In this document: positions 52,386 through 60,615 of the stretch, one piece after another
Position numbering within the stretch: the stretch's first letter is position 1
Layout of the letters: every line of letters begins with the position of its first letter
Origin: an uncultured Muribaculaceae bacterium
Lineage (GTDB): Bacteria; Bacteroidota; Bacteroidia; Bacteroidales; Muribaculaceae
NCBI GenBank assembly: GCA_947628305.1
Contig: CANQZG010000007.1
Coordinates: 95,640 to 159,639, forward strand
DNA length: 64,000 nt
Reading direction: 5' to 3'
Position numbers and translations under genes: made by a program
Notes under the pieces: generated by a model
What the model was told of the DNA's origin: nothing
Databases searched by the model: none
Seen by the model: only the letters and a program-made list of their open reading frames with translations

Positions 52386-52431
52386 CAATGGCATTTAAGT
52401 TCTTAGAATAACCAGAACTTAAATGCCATTG
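52386..52431 (-). terminator. Terminator of the transfer operon
   Basis: Perfect 18-bp arms (52386-52403 and 52414-52431; CAATGGCATTTAAGTTCT) around 10 nt, 8 bp after the lysozyme stop. On the minus strand TTTC follows. It isolates the ART-like gene from tra transcription. Confidence 0.8.
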
Positions 52432-52438
52432 AAATCTA

Positions 52439-52966
52439 TTACGGGATATACAGTAGCGCAAACTCCGCCTTCCTCCGTTTGAGTAGCATGGCATGGCGTT
52501 TTCCCTTGTAGTTGCAGAAAGCGATATACTCCCGATAGATGTTCCTATCTCCTGCCTCCAGCTTTCGGATCAGCGTGCTTTTGGGTATCTTCCCGCTTCC
52601 CAACAGACGGTACGGACCGACATTGTAGGCGAGCGTGGCAAGGAGCAGACTATCTTTCCCGAACTGCCGGAACATTGCGCAGAACTTCCGTAGGTCTTTC
52701 CGCAGAAGCGCGTCCGCCTGCCGCTTCGTCATGGTGCGTGCAGAATACCTTTCACCCGGTAACAACTTATGCCCATATCCCACATACGGGTAATGTTTTT
52801 CCGAGTGCCAGCCTTCAAAATACTTCGTGCATCGCACCGCCCTCTCAAATGGCAGCAACCGATAGATAGCCGCCTGTCCGTCCGTTCCCTCATGGCGGCT
52901 GTCCCGTGCGGACACGGAACAGACCGCCAGAAGCGAACAAAGGATAGCTATGAATACACGCATCAT
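52439..52966 (-). CDS. Lysozyme-type muramidase of the transfer operon
   Basis: The 175-residue protein has a signal peptide (AILCSLLAVCSVSA) and a phage-type lysozyme domain (GH24-like): the catalytic Glu appears to lie in FERAVRCTKYFEGWHSEKHY, with the VGYGHKL stretch after it and ATLAYNVGPYRLLGSG further on. It would open peptidoglycan locally for assembly of the mating channel. It overlaps the traQ stop by 4 bp, and is the last gene of the operon. Confidence 0.85.
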   Translation of the reverse strand: MMRVFIAILCSLLAVCSVSARDSRHEGTDGQAAIYRLLPFERAVRCTKYFEGWHSEKHYPYVGYGHKLLPGERYSARTMTKRQADALLRKDLRKFCAMFRQFGKDSLLLATLAYNVGPYRLLGSGKIPKSTLIRKLEAGDRNIYREYIAFCNYKGKRHAMLLKRRKAEFALLYIP

Positions 52967-53475
52967 CGTGTAAGGGGCTTGAAGTTTCCGATGGGGACAA
53001 CAGAGATAACCCCGTCCTCCTTAACGTTTCGGTTGTTGAAATCAAACTCCAGCTCATATGAATTGCCGAAATTGTCCTCTACCACTACAATGAAGTTGTG
53101 CGCTTCCTCGCCCTCCGCTGTGTAGTACAGCCGGAACTTCTCGTTTTCGAGCAGGTAGCGGTCGTTTGGCAGGAACGTGATGCCGTTGTCCATTTTCAAC
53201 GTGCCTTCTCCCTCGAACTGGAAATACCGGATGGTATAGAGGGTGTTGGCGTAATCGCCCGTCTTTTTCAACTCACAGCGGATTTCAACCGTCTGTCCCT
53301 TCGTCACCTTGTTAGGCACGGGCATGATTTCCACCGTGAAGGGATAGGATTGCTGGATATCCATGTCATCGTCACACGACACGAGCGTGAGCGACACGGC
53401 AGCGAATAGGCAGAGTGCCAACGTCTTGAAGATTGATATTCTCTTGTTTTTGTTGTTCAGTATGTTCATTGTCAT
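52963..53475 (-). CDS. traQ: Conjugative transposon protein TraQ (DUF3872)
   Basis: The 170-residue protein is a lipoprotein (lipobox LTLVSC near residue 34) with the DUF3872 chain: YPFTVEIMPVPNKVTKGQTV, then YTIRYFQFEGEGTL. It is an envelope component of CTnDOT-type transfer. A second ATG two codons in (53469) is an equally good start. Confidence 0.88.
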   Translation of the reverse strand: MTMNILNNKNKRISIFKTLALCLFAAVSLTLVSCDDDMDIQQSYPFTVEIMPVPNKVTKGQTVEIRCELKKTGDYANTLYTIRYFQFEGEGTLKMDNGITFLPNDRYLLENEKFRLYYTAEGEEAHNFIVVVEDNFGNSYELEFDFNNRNVKEDGVISVVPIGNFKPLTR

Positions 53476-53487
53476 TTGATTTTTAAG

Positions 53488-54360
53488 TTATTGTTCTTTT
53501 TTGGTTGTCAGTTGCAGATACTCATTCAAGTCCTTGCAACCGTCATAGAGAGCGGAACGGTCATAGACACGTTCTCCATAATGTCCTTTCAGCGTTTTCA
53601 ACGTGCGCTGTCCGGCTGCGTCATGGTCGAGATAACAGTCTATGCACCCGTAGCCGTCCAGATACCTCATTGCCTTTTCCACGTTGGCAACAGAGTTCAA
53701 TACGAGGCAGTCTCCCTTTTCCAATCCGAGCGTGGCAGCAGAAAGAAAGTCCATGAAGCCTTCAAAAACGCTGCACACGTCAGCCGGAGAGCCTTCCGCC
53801 TTGACCAGCGACACATCTTTCGGAGGCACGCATACTTTGAAGAAACGGCTGCGGATTTCATATCCGCCTGCCACGTTCGGAAAACCGACTGCAAAATATC
53901 GTTTGCCACGCACACCGTAATTCAGTCGGCAGCAGTAGCGTGATGCGACAACGTAAGGAATGCCCCGTTCCGCCAGATAGTCTGTCAGTGGAGAACGAAG
54001 CAGAGGGACGGCTTCCACTCCCTCAAAGGCAGGTTCTGACTGCTTCGGAATGTAGGTCGGTTTGTCAAACTCTGCAATCTGCATATTAGAGGTTTCCGCT
54101 ATAAACTTCACTTGTTCCATGAAGTCGCCACTTCCGAGAAACTCCCCGGCAAGCGTGAAGATGTCGCCACCTTTGCCCAGACCGAAGTCGTACCAGAGCT
54201 GTTTCGCCACGTTCACACGGAAAGAGGGCGTGCGCTCGCCCCTGTACGGGGCGATATACCACAGCTCGTTACCGCTCCTTCTGACAGGCTCATGCCCCAG
54301 CCGTGCGAGAAAAACCGCAATGGGCATTTGTCTGATGATGTCTATTTCCGTCCGTTCCAT
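53488..54360 (-). CDS. traP: TraP: CHC2-type DNA primase of the transfer operon
   Basis: The 290-residue protein has a degenerate CHC2 zinc-finger primase N-terminus (VARLGHEP-like LARLGHEPVRRSGNELWY, then APYRGERTPSF and FGLGKGGDIFTLAGEF) and a toprim domain (VFEGFMDFLSA, YLDHDAAGQRTLKTL). It probably primes the complementary strand of transferred DNA. The ATG at 54360 is 7 bp after the traO stop; the longer open frame upstream is within traO. Confidence 0.88.
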   Translation of the reverse strand: MERTEIDIIRQMPIAVFLARLGHEPVRRSGNELWYIAPYRGERTPSFRVNVAKQLWYDFGLGKGGDIFTLAGEFLGSGDFMEQVKFIAETSNMQIAEFDKPTYIPKQSEPAFEGVEAVPLLRSPLTDYLAERGIPYVVASRYCCRLNYGVRGKRYFAVGFPNVAGGYEIRSRFFKVCVPPKDVSLVKAEGSPADVCSVFEGFMDFLSAATLGLEKGDCLVLNSVANVEKAMRYLDGYGCIDCYLDHDAAGQRTLKTLKGHYGERVYDRSALYDGCKDLNEYLQLTTKKEQ

Positions 54361-54367
54361 GTCCGTG

Positions 54368-54943
54368 TCAGTTGATGATGAACTTGATGCCGACCCCGAA
54401 CTGCGTATGAAACTTCCTCGTGTCGCCACCCCACAGGCAACGCTCCCGGAGGTTGGCGAGCAGGGCGATACGGTCAGCCACGTAAAACTCCACATCGAGC
54501 GTCAGCGCACCGCCGTAGATGAAGGCGTCCCGGTCATGGAGCGTGGAGCCGTCATGCAGCACCTTTTCGCCCCAGTTCACCGATTCATATCCGGCAAGAG
54601 CCGAAGCACCTGCATAGACGAACACGATTTTACGGGCATCGGAAAGTATCTTGAAGTAGTATCCGCCCTCCGCCGTGAACTGCGCCACGGGTATCTTTCC
54701 GTCCTTGTAAGGGTTGTTCTTCAACAGATATTCGCCGCCGAACACCCATTTGTTCCCCTTTTTCGTGTAGGTGGAGAGAGCCGCCCCGAAACTGTACCCG
54801 CCGTCGTTGCCGCCGGGATTGAAGCGGTCCGCCATGTTCGCCCTGACCTCGATGCCCTGCATCTTCGGCAGGCATCGCTGGGCGTGCGCCTGCCCCGTGA
54901 ACAGGGCAAGCGACGCGATGATTATTGCGATGTACTTTCTCAT
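54368..54943 (-). CDS. traO: Conjugative transposon protein TraO
   Basis: The 191-residue protein has a signal peptide (IIIASLALFTGQAHA) and a barrel-like chain: GGNDGGYSFGAALSTYTKKG, KWVFGGEYLLKNNPY, and AEGGYYFKIL, ending QFGVGIKFIIN. It matches TraO, an outer-membrane component of this transfer system. It starts 2 bp after the traN stop. Confidence 0.88.
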   Translation of the reverse strand: MRKYIAIIIASLALFTGQAHAQRCLPKMQGIEVRANMADRFNPGGNDGGYSFGAALSTYTKKGNKWVFGGEYLLKNNPYKDGKIPVAQFTAEGGYYFKILSDARKIVFVYAGASALAGYESVNWGEKVLHDGSTLHDRDAFIYGGALTLDVEFYVADRIALLANLRERCLWGGDTRKFHTQFGVGIKFIIN

Positions 54944-54945
54944 GG

Positions 54946-55932
54946 TCAGCGTACTTGAAGTTCGTTGATGGTACCCGCACGCACCAAATCCTCGTTCTCA
55001 ATCACGAAAGACTGGTGGCGACCTCCGTTCTTCTCGTTGAGTTCCACCACGAGGCACTTGTCATCGGGGATGGTGAACTTCGCCATCGTGAACACCGTGC
55101 GCTCGCTCTTCTTGCCCGGCACGAGCGTGGCGTAATTCTGCGCACGGAGCGGCAGGATGATCTGCTCCTGCACGGCGGTACGCTTCGCCACCTTCTTGTC
55201 CACGATTTTCCATGTGATGTAGTCCACATCGAAAGGCACGTTGCTCTGGTTCTTTATCTCCGTGTGGAAATAGAGCAAACCATTATGCGTGTAGATGCCT
55301 TTCAGCAGGTACTGGATGCCGAATCGCTTGCAGCCGATGTGCTTCACCTCACGCTTGTTCTGCTTGTGGATGGATTTCATGATAAGGCGCACCAGCATCG
55401 GGCTTTCGCTGCCCAGTTCCTTCAGATAGATTTCCTGCGCGTTGTTCGGGCGGTTCACCTTCTCACCGTCATGTATGAAGTCGCACATCTCCACGTTGAG
55501 CAGCAGCGGTTCAGCGGCGTATTTCACGTTGAAGGTATAGAAACTCCCGTCTTCCGTTATCACGGACATATTGGTCTCGTTCGGGAAGTTCCTCACGGTA
55601 GCCTTCACGCGGATGACGTTCTCCGCTCCATCGGCTTTGCCCGCAATCAGGTCGGGCGAACCTAAATCGACGTAACGAACCTCCGAGGGAAAAATGACGT
55701 GGACGGTCTTGTCGTAGGTCACTTCCAAGCCGTGCGGAGGGACCATGCGGTCAAAGGTCAGCTTCTTTGTCAGCCCGTGATACAGGTCGCCGTCCGCCTC
55801 CTTCTGCGGATAGACCTCCTTTGTCAAGGTCGGTTGTTCACTTCCGTTGTTCTCTCCAACGGTTACGTTCTCCTGCGCGTTGGCAGTTACGATGCCCATA
55901 GCGAGGGCAAACATGATGATTACTTTTTTCAT
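54946..55932 (-). CDS. traN: Conjugative transposon protein TraN (VirB9-like, DUF4138)
   Basis: The 328-residue protein has a signal peptide (FALAMGIVTANAQ), VTYDKTVHVIFPSEVRYVDL and ENVIRVKATVRNFPNETN, then a C-terminal domain with VDYITWKIVDKKVAKRTAVQ. TraN is the periplasmic/outer-membrane core partner of TraM, comparable to VirB9. The start is preceded by an 18-nt leader identical to that of traI. Confidence 0.9.
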   Translation of the reverse strand: MKKVIIMFALAMGIVTANAQENVTVGENNGSEQPTLTKEVYPQKEADGDLYHGLTKKLTFDRMVPPHGLEVTYDKTVHVIFPSEVRYVDLGSPDLIAGKADGAENVIRVKATVRNFPNETNMSVITEDGSFYTFNVKYAAEPLLLNVEMCDFIHDGEKVNRPNNAQEIYLKELGSESPMLVRLIMKSIHKQNKREVKHIGCKRFGIQYLLKGIYTHNGLLYFHTEIKNQSNVPFDVDYITWKIVDKKVAKRTAVQEQIILPLRAQNYATLVPGKKSERTVFTMAKFTIPDDKCLVVELNEKNGGRHQSFVIENEDLVRAGTINELQVR

Positions 55933-55934
55933 TC

Positions 55935-55952
55935 TACTTTGGATTTTAGTGG
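55935..55952 (-). promoter_or_regulatory. Translation leader of traN, identical to the traI leader
   Basis: On the minus strand CCACTAAAATCCAAAGTA ends 2 nt before the traN ATG. The same 18 bases occur at 59947-59964 before traI. An A-rich ribosome-binding leader or a recombined segment would explain it. Confidence 0.6.
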
Positions 55953-56001
55953 TAAATAAAATTTGGTTGTTGTTTCTGTTAGTCGTTGATTGTTATTGTT
56001 T

Positions 56002-57357
56002 TCAATCTCTGTCCTGATAAAGCATGACCTTGTATCCGGCTTTCAGATGCACCTTGACGGTACGCATCTTCTTGGCGATATACTGGCTCGTGCCTTGTAT
56101 CAGACCCTTGCCCAAATCGGAGGCGAGTTGCGCCCCTGCGTTGGTGGAGATATTGATGCTGCTGCCCAGCGAGCCGCCCATGTTGGCGGCAACCTCCCTG
56201 ACGGCATTCATTTCCATAGAGTTCGGAATGAAGATACCGGGCTGCCCGTCCGTGTCATACACCGCCAGTTCTACCGGGATAATCGTACCCGCATATTCCA
56301 GCGAAGTAATTTCAATATCAAGCCGTTCGCCCTGAATCTTTGTCGTGCCTACTACCACTGCATTGCGGGGTATGATTTTGTCCGCCACTGCCATCGGCTC
56401 CAGCAGCCGTAATCTTACCGCCTGCCCGTCAGTCACACTCTGCGCCCCATAGACGCACGCCGATATGGTGTTCTTGTCCGATACAGTCGTGACCCCCACC
56501 GCCGTATTGAAACTGCGGTTACGCTCTTGCGAGAAGGAGTCGACAAACTCGGCGTTGCTCATCGGCTGTGAGAGCGAGGACACCACCTGATGCGCCGCCT
56601 GCCTGACGGGTGCTGCCGTGTGTTTTCCGGCTTTCTGCACGGAGTAAGGCTCTGCCCCCTGTCCGACAGGTGGCTGTGTACCGTTCTGACCGCCCATGTA
56701 CTTCGCCGCCAGCTCGTAAGACTTCTCCATGAGTGCCACTTGGTCATCCATAGCGGACGCCTTGCCCTTCTCGCTTTCCAATTCCGATTCCAGCGAGGCG
56801 ATGCGCTCCAACAGTTCGTCCATTTCCTCATTGTCGTTCTTCGGCTGCTCATAGAAGTTGCCGAGCGTGGCATTGAGGTCGCGGTAGGCGGCTGCGGATG
56901 ATTGGATGGTTTTCGGAGCGGATGATGTTGCTGTTGCATCTTCCGCATTTCCGGGATTGGCAAGGTCGAAGTCCCTGCCGCCGTCCGTTTCCGCCACCTC
57001 TCGGTCGAACATATCGCCCAGTTCCTGCATGGCGCGGCTGCGGTTCTCTTGCCGTTCCTCCATCGCCCCCTGCTCGTAGGCTTTCGCCTTGTCGCCGATG
57101 ATCTGACGGTTCGCCTTGTCAGCGTCGGGCATTTCGATATTGTAACCACCCGTTCCCGGTTGCTGCTCCTTGTCGGAAGCCGGGGCGAATATCAGCCACA
57201 TAGCCCCGATAAATACCAGCACCATAGCGGGCAGCACTATCATTTTCTGACGTTTCAGCCTTTGGGCTTCGCTCAGCGGCTTGCGCTCCTTTTTCGGTTT
57301 CCCGTTGTCGGGAACCGCCTTGTTCTCGTTTTTAGGTTCATTCTTCGTCTGTTCCAT
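56002..57357 (-). CDS. traM: Conjugative transposon protein TraM (VirB10-like)
   Basis: The 451-residue protein has a short charged N-terminus, one membrane segment near 40-60 (MIVLPAMVLVFIGAMWLIF), a long Glu/Lys-rich coiled-coil region (LLERIASLESELESEKGK), and a C-terminal domain with SACVYGAQSVTDGQAVRLRL. It spans the periplasm and links inner and outer membrane parts of the channel. Its start overlaps the end of traL by 20 bp. Confidence 0.92.
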   Translation of the reverse strand: MEQTKNEPKNENKAVPDNGKPKKERKPLSEAQRLKRQKMIVLPAMVLVFIGAMWLIFAPASDKEQQPGTGGYNIEMPDADKANRQIIGDKAKAYEQGAMEERQENRSRAMQELGDMFDREVAETDGGRDFDLANPGNAEDATATSSAPKTIQSSAAAYRDLNATLGNFYEQPKNDNEEMDELLERIASLESELESEKGKASAMDDQVALMEKSYELAAKYMGGQNGTQPPVGQGAEPYSVQKAGKHTAAPVRQAAHQVVSSLSQPMSNAEFVDSFSQERNRSFNTAVGVTTVSDKNTISACVYGAQSVTDGQAVRLRLLEPMAVADKIIPRNAVVVGTTKIQGERLDIEITSLEYAGTIIPVELAVYDTDGQPGIFIPNSMEMNAVREVAANMGGSLGSSINISTNAGAQLASDLGKGLIQGTSQYIAKKMRTVKVHLKAGYKVMLYQDRD

Positions 57358-57646
57358 ATAAATAAGGTATTACATTATGATTGTTTTCCGGTTTTACGGA
57401 CAGTTCCACCTGTCCGGCATGGTCTGTTACTATCCGGTTGCCGTCATTCCTGCCGATGTCATAAACGGCTTTGCCGAAGGTGTAGAGGGCAAGCAGCGCG
57501 AAGGCAGCGAGCATCGTCAGCACGATGCGTTTGCGTGTCTTCGGAGGCAAACCGTCCAGATAGCCTTTGAGTCTTGCCACCAGCATTTTCTTTTTGTCGT
57601 GGAGCTTCCAGTACGCACGCCAAAATGATTTCCTGATTCTCTTCAT
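57338..57646 (-). CDS. traL: Conjugative transposon protein TraL (DUF3989)
   Basis: The 102-residue protein has a basic N-terminus, one membrane segment (VLTMLAAFALLALYTFGKAV) and a short periplasmic tail, fitting DUF3989/TraL. It begins 5 bp after traK and overlaps traM by 20 bp, indicating coupled translation. Confidence 0.85.
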   Translation of the reverse strand: MKRIRKSFWRAYWKLHDKKKMLVARLKGYLDGLPPKTRKRIVLTMLAAFALLALYTFGKAVYDIGRNDGNRIVTDHAGQVELSVKPENNHNVIPYLYGTDEE

Positions 57647-57651
57647 ATCCG

Positions 57652-58275
57652 TTACCTTTTAATGGTTTGTAAATCCTTGTTCTCGATAATGGTGAATCCC
57701 TCGATGGTGAAACCGTTGGGATTATCGTCCGAACGGGACGAGTTCAAGAGGCGGCACGTCGTCACGAGGCTGCGCTCGGTAACGTTGCTCTGCCGGATGA
57801 TTTTCTGCGTGGCGTAGGTCACGGCACGGTAGGGATAACCGTTGAAGTCGCATACCACGCTGTCCACCTTCAGCACTTGGTTGATGTTCCCGGCAATGAT
57901 GCGGTTGTAGTACCCTTTCTCGGCAAAGTCCGAATAGTAGTTGTACACGCTTTTGTCCGCTAATAGCAGGGCGCGTTTCACGTTATGCTCTATCGCGCTC
58001 TTTTCGGGCGAGAGCGTGAAGAACAGCTCGTGGAAGCGGCGCACGTGTTCCCTTGCCTCCGCCGGACGGTTCTGCGACAAGTCCTGCGAGAGAGCCAGCA
58101 TCAGCGACTTGCCGTTGTCCAGCACGTAAATCTTTTCCCGTTGCCGCTCCGCGAAGCGGTAGGAACTCCACACGCTCCATACCGTTATCACGGCGCACAG
58201 CGAGAGGAAGACGATACCGAACAGGCGTATCTGCCTGAACGATGATTCGATGTTTTTGAGTGACTTAAATTCCAT
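57652..58275 (-). CDS. traK: Conjugative transposon protein TraK (VirB8-like position)
   Basis: The 207-residue protein has an N-terminal anchor (LFGIVFLSLCAVITVWSVWS) and a periplasmic domain with SPEKSAIEHNVKRALLLADK and YYNRIIAGNINQVLKVDSVV, the TraK pattern. It is an inner-membrane scaffold of the channel. Confidence 0.9.
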   Translation of the reverse strand: MEFKSLKNIESSFRQIRLFGIVFLSLCAVITVWSVWSSYRFAERQREKIYVLDNGKSLMLALSQDLSQNRPAEAREHVRRFHELFFTLSPEKSAIEHNVKRALLLADKSVYNYYSDFAEKGYYNRIIAGNINQVLKVDSVVCDFNGYPYRAVTYATQKIIRQSNVTERSLVTTCRLLNSSRSDDNPNGFTIEGFTIIENKDLQTIKR

Positions 58276-58306
58276 TGTTGTTTATTCATTTTTAATTGTC
58301 AGTTGA

Positions 58307-59311
58307 TTATTTCAGCAGTTTTCCGGCACGTCCGACCATGTTGCCTGCGGCTGCACCCGCCACGCTGCCCGCCATGCTTCCGGCTCGTCCTGCCGTCTGG
58401 TTCACGTTGCGACCGTAGCTTCCCATACCTCCGGCTTGGATAATCCAGCCCGCCACCGTGGGGATGGTGAAGTAGCCGATGATGCCGATTATCATGAAGA
58501 CGATGTACACCCCGTCGCTCGAATCCAGCGAGAAGTTCGGGTCAGCCTGCATACGCTCGATGTCGCTTTGCAGCATCAGCACCTGTATCTTCGCCAGTAT
58601 GGTGCTGAACATATCCGACACGGGCAGCCACAGATAGACCTGTATGTAGCGGCATATCCACTGCGTGAGCGTGCTTTGGAAGCCGTCCCATACCGATATG
58701 GCGAAGGCTATCGGACCGAGTATCGCTAGCACCACGAGGAAGAACGTGCGGATGGTGTCTATCACGAGGGCGGCGGCTTGGAACATCAGTTCCAGTATCT
58801 CGCGGAAGAAGTCGCGGATGCCCTTCTTCATGTTGTACATCCCGCGCTCGATGTACATCCCCGCCATCGTCACCATGTCGCCGGGCGACCAGCCCAGTTC
58901 CTCCAGCTGTTTGTCAAACTCCTCGTTCGACACGAGGTAGGCGGTTTCGGGGTTGCGCATCATCGCCTCGTATTCCAGTTTGTCCTTCTGCTCACGGTAC
59001 TGGTTCATGTCGAGCGTTTCCGCCTCCAGCATCTTTGCCGTACCCTGCACGACGGGCGACATGATGCTGTTTATCGTACCCAGTACCACCGTCGGAAAGA
59101 ACATGATGCACAAGCCTATCGCAAACGGGCGCAGCATGGGGAACACGTCTATCGGTTCGGCTCTCGCCAACGACTGCCATACTCGGTAGGCAATGTAGAA
59201 CAACGCGCCCAGCCCGGCGATGCCTTTCGCCACGCCCGCCATGTCCTCGCACAGCGGCATCATCTGCTCGTAGAGGGAGCGCAGAATCTGGTGAAGATTG
59301 TCGAAGTCCAT
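58307..59311 (-). CDS. traJ: Conjugative transposon protein TraJ (VirB6-like)
   Basis: The 334-residue polytopic protein has several membrane segments, including IAGLGALFYIAYRVWQ, FAIGLCIMFFPTVVLGTINS and TFFLVVLAILGPIAFAISVW, then a Gly/Ala-rich tail (GSMAGSVAGAAAGNMVG). It resembles VirB6-type channel proteins. Starts 3 bp after traI. Confidence 0.9.
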   Translation of the reverse strand: MDFDNLHQILRSLYEQMMPLCEDMAGVAKGIAGLGALFYIAYRVWQSLARAEPIDVFPMLRPFAIGLCIMFFPTVVLGTINSIMSPVVQGTAKMLEAETLDMNQYREQKDKLEYEAMMRNPETAYLVSNEEFDKQLEELGWSPGDMVTMAGMYIERGMYNMKKGIRDFFREILELMFQAAALVIDTIRTFFLVVLAILGPIAFAISVWDGFQSTLTQWICRYIQVYLWLPVSDMFSTILAKIQVLMLQSDIERMQADPNFSLDSSDGVYIVFMIIGIIGYFTIPTVAGWIIQAGGMGSYGRNVNQTAGRAGSMAGSVAGAAAGNMVGRAGKLLK

Positions 59312-59314
59312 AGG

Positions 59315-59944
59315 CTACCAGTATCTTTCGTTGGCATTTCCGTACAGCCCCATGATGCGGTCGAGGTCGTTTTTCTTCTTTGCTCGCAGGTAGCTCACGC
59401 TGATGTTCTTGTTGGTGTAGTAGCTCACGAGGTTGCGATAACGCTTCATCTTGGAGTAGCAGCGCTCCACCACGTCCATGCGTTCCTTGTCCGTCATGGA
59501 GAGCGTGGTGATGTTCACCACGTTCTTCAGTTCCGTTAGCACGTCGTTGGATTCCTCCAATAACTTGGTGTAGCCAAAAGCGATGGCTCCGAGTTCCTCC
59601 ACCGTGAAGTTGTCGTCACGCATCATCTTCTGGAAACTGGTTACATAGGTGTCGGTGATGTCACCCACCATCAGGATGGTCTGCTGCACCTTCCGGGCGT
59701 CCTTGACCAGATTGTTCACGGATTTCAGTGCGTCGTAATACTTCTTACCCTGCTCGTAAATCTTCACCGTCTCTTGAAAATTTTTTATCATATTTTGGGC
59801 GGTCGTGGAAGTGTGTACCACGTTCTTGGAGGTGTTCACGATGCTCTGCGCGATGTTGGACGGGTCTATCACCGCCCACTGTGCGCTTGCCCTGCCGACT
59901 GCAAACAGGCACAGGCAGATAATAAGTGTTATTCTTATTCTCAT
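59315..59944 (-). CDS. traI: Conjugative transposon protein TraI (DUF4141, VirB5-like)
   Basis: The 209-residue protein has a signal peptide (LIICLCLFAVGRASAQ) and a helical DUF4141 chain: VIDPSNIAQSIVNTSKNVVH, then YYDALKSVNNLVKDARKVQQ. The ATG at 59944 is chosen over one nine codons earlier because it is preceded at the same distance by the 18-nt leader also seen before traN, and starts the signal peptide. Confidence 0.9.
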   Translation of the reverse strand: MRIRITLIICLCLFAVGRASAQWAVIDPSNIAQSIVNTSKNVVHTSTTAQNMIKNFQETVKIYEQGKKYYDALKSVNNLVKDARKVQQTILMVGDITDTYVTSFQKMMRDDNFTVEELGAIAFGYTKLLEESNDVLTELKNVVNITTLSMTDKERMDVVERCYSKMKRYRNLVSYYTNKNISVSYLRAKKKNDLDRIMGLYGNANERYW

Positions 59945-59946
59945 GT

Positions 59947-59964
59947 TACTTTGGATTTTAGTGG
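59947..59964 (-). promoter_or_regulatory. Translation leader of traI, identical to the traN leader
   Basis: Minus-strand CCACTAAAATCCAAAGTA, 2 nt before the traI ATG; exact copy of 55935-55952. Confidence 0.6.
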
Positions 59965-59974
59965 ATTTCATTAC

Positions 59975-60364
59975 TTATTGTTCATTTATCGGATGGTCAG
60001 GTTTCGGGTTCACGCGCACATAGTCCCCGTTGGGCGAGAAGGTCAGGATGCCCGTCGCTTCGTTGTAGGACACGTCGATACGGAATCCGGTGTTCATGAA
60101 CAGGTTGCCGTTCTCCTCCTGCAAGAGATAAGTTTCCGGTTTCAGCTTACGGCGCAGACCGCTACGCTTGAACACCGTCACCTTATAGGCTTCGCCCTCC
60201 TTGTAGATAAGCACGTCGGGCTTGCCCTCCACGCTTTCCCAGTTCCCGCAAAGCAGGTCACGGCGGTTGTCTGCTACATCGCAGGATTGCAGCACCATGA
60301 CCGCCAGCCCGATTAAACACTTGCTGACTTGCAGCATTTTCGTTCTTGATATACTCATACGCAT
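59975..60364 (-). CDS. DUF3876 lipoprotein between traG and traI (TraH position)
   Basis: The 129-residue protein has a lipobox (MVLQSC) and then LLCGNWESVEGKPDVLIYKE and YEATGILTFSPNGDYV-like strands (TGILTFSPNGDYVRVNP), fitting DUF3876. In CTnDOT-like operons a gene here is called traH. It starts 31 bp after the end of the traG 3' exon. Confidence 0.75.
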   Translation of the reverse strand: MRMSISRTKMLQVSKCLIGLAVMVLQSCDVADNRRDLLCGNWESVEGKPDVLIYKEGEAYKVTVFKRSGLRRKLKPETYLLQEENGNLFMNTGFRIDVSYNEATGILTFSPNGDYVRVNPKPDHPINEQ

Positions 60365-60395
60365 TTTCTTTTTTAGTTGATGAATCGGTTTTTAC

Positions 60396-60512
60396 TTATT
60401 CCTTTTTTCTCCTCCTTTCGGCAAGCTGTCGGATGGCGGCTTCGATGTCGCCGCCCAGCTGCTCCGCCAGACGGTACACCTCCACCTTCTCCGTTTCCTC
60501 AGTGGTGTACGC
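60396..60512 (-). CDS. traG: traG 3' exon (downstream of the group II intron)
   Basis: After removal of the intron the frame continues GCG TAC ACC ACT and encodes 38 residues (AYTTEETEKVEVYRLAEQL, then GGDIEAAIRQLAERRRKKE) before TAA at 60396. These are the conserved end of TraG-type ATPases, which is how the interruption and the splice position were recognised. Confidence 0.85.
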   Translation of the reverse strand, partial: AYTTEETEKVEVYRLAEQLGGDIEAAIRQLAERRRKKE

Positions 60513-60573
60513 GTAGGCTAAGCACCCAGCGCCTTGTCATATTTCTATGGTAGGTTTCCGAGTACTCGCCTCC

Positions 60574-60607
60574 GAACCGGACTTACAAGTCTCCCTGTAT
60601 CCGGCTC
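60574..60607 (-). ncRNA. Group II intron domain V
   Basis: The 34-nt hairpin reads GAGCCGGATACAGGGAGA then CTTGTAAGTCCGGTTC on the minus strand, with paired GAGCCGGA/TCCGGTTC ends, the catalytic hairpin of group II ribozymes. Confidence 0.9.
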
Positions 60608-60615
60608 TCCACTAA

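Noticed and set aside
54361..54495. 45-residue N-terminal extension of TraP
   Set aside because: It lies inside traO, is Ser/Thr/Pro-rich low-complexity and precedes the family-like MERTEIDIIRQMP start.
54062..55665. Two long plus-strand frames (298 and 246 residues) opposite traP, traO and traN
   Set aside because: They are antisense to recognised tra genes, His/Arg/Leu-rich as expected for shadow frames, and have no homology that I can see.
60549..60553. Earlier CCTAC after domain V as the intron 3' end
   Set aside because: It would leave 37 extra bases in the 3' exon that shift the TraG frame, whereas the later CCTAC restores EEYL-AYTTEE exactly.
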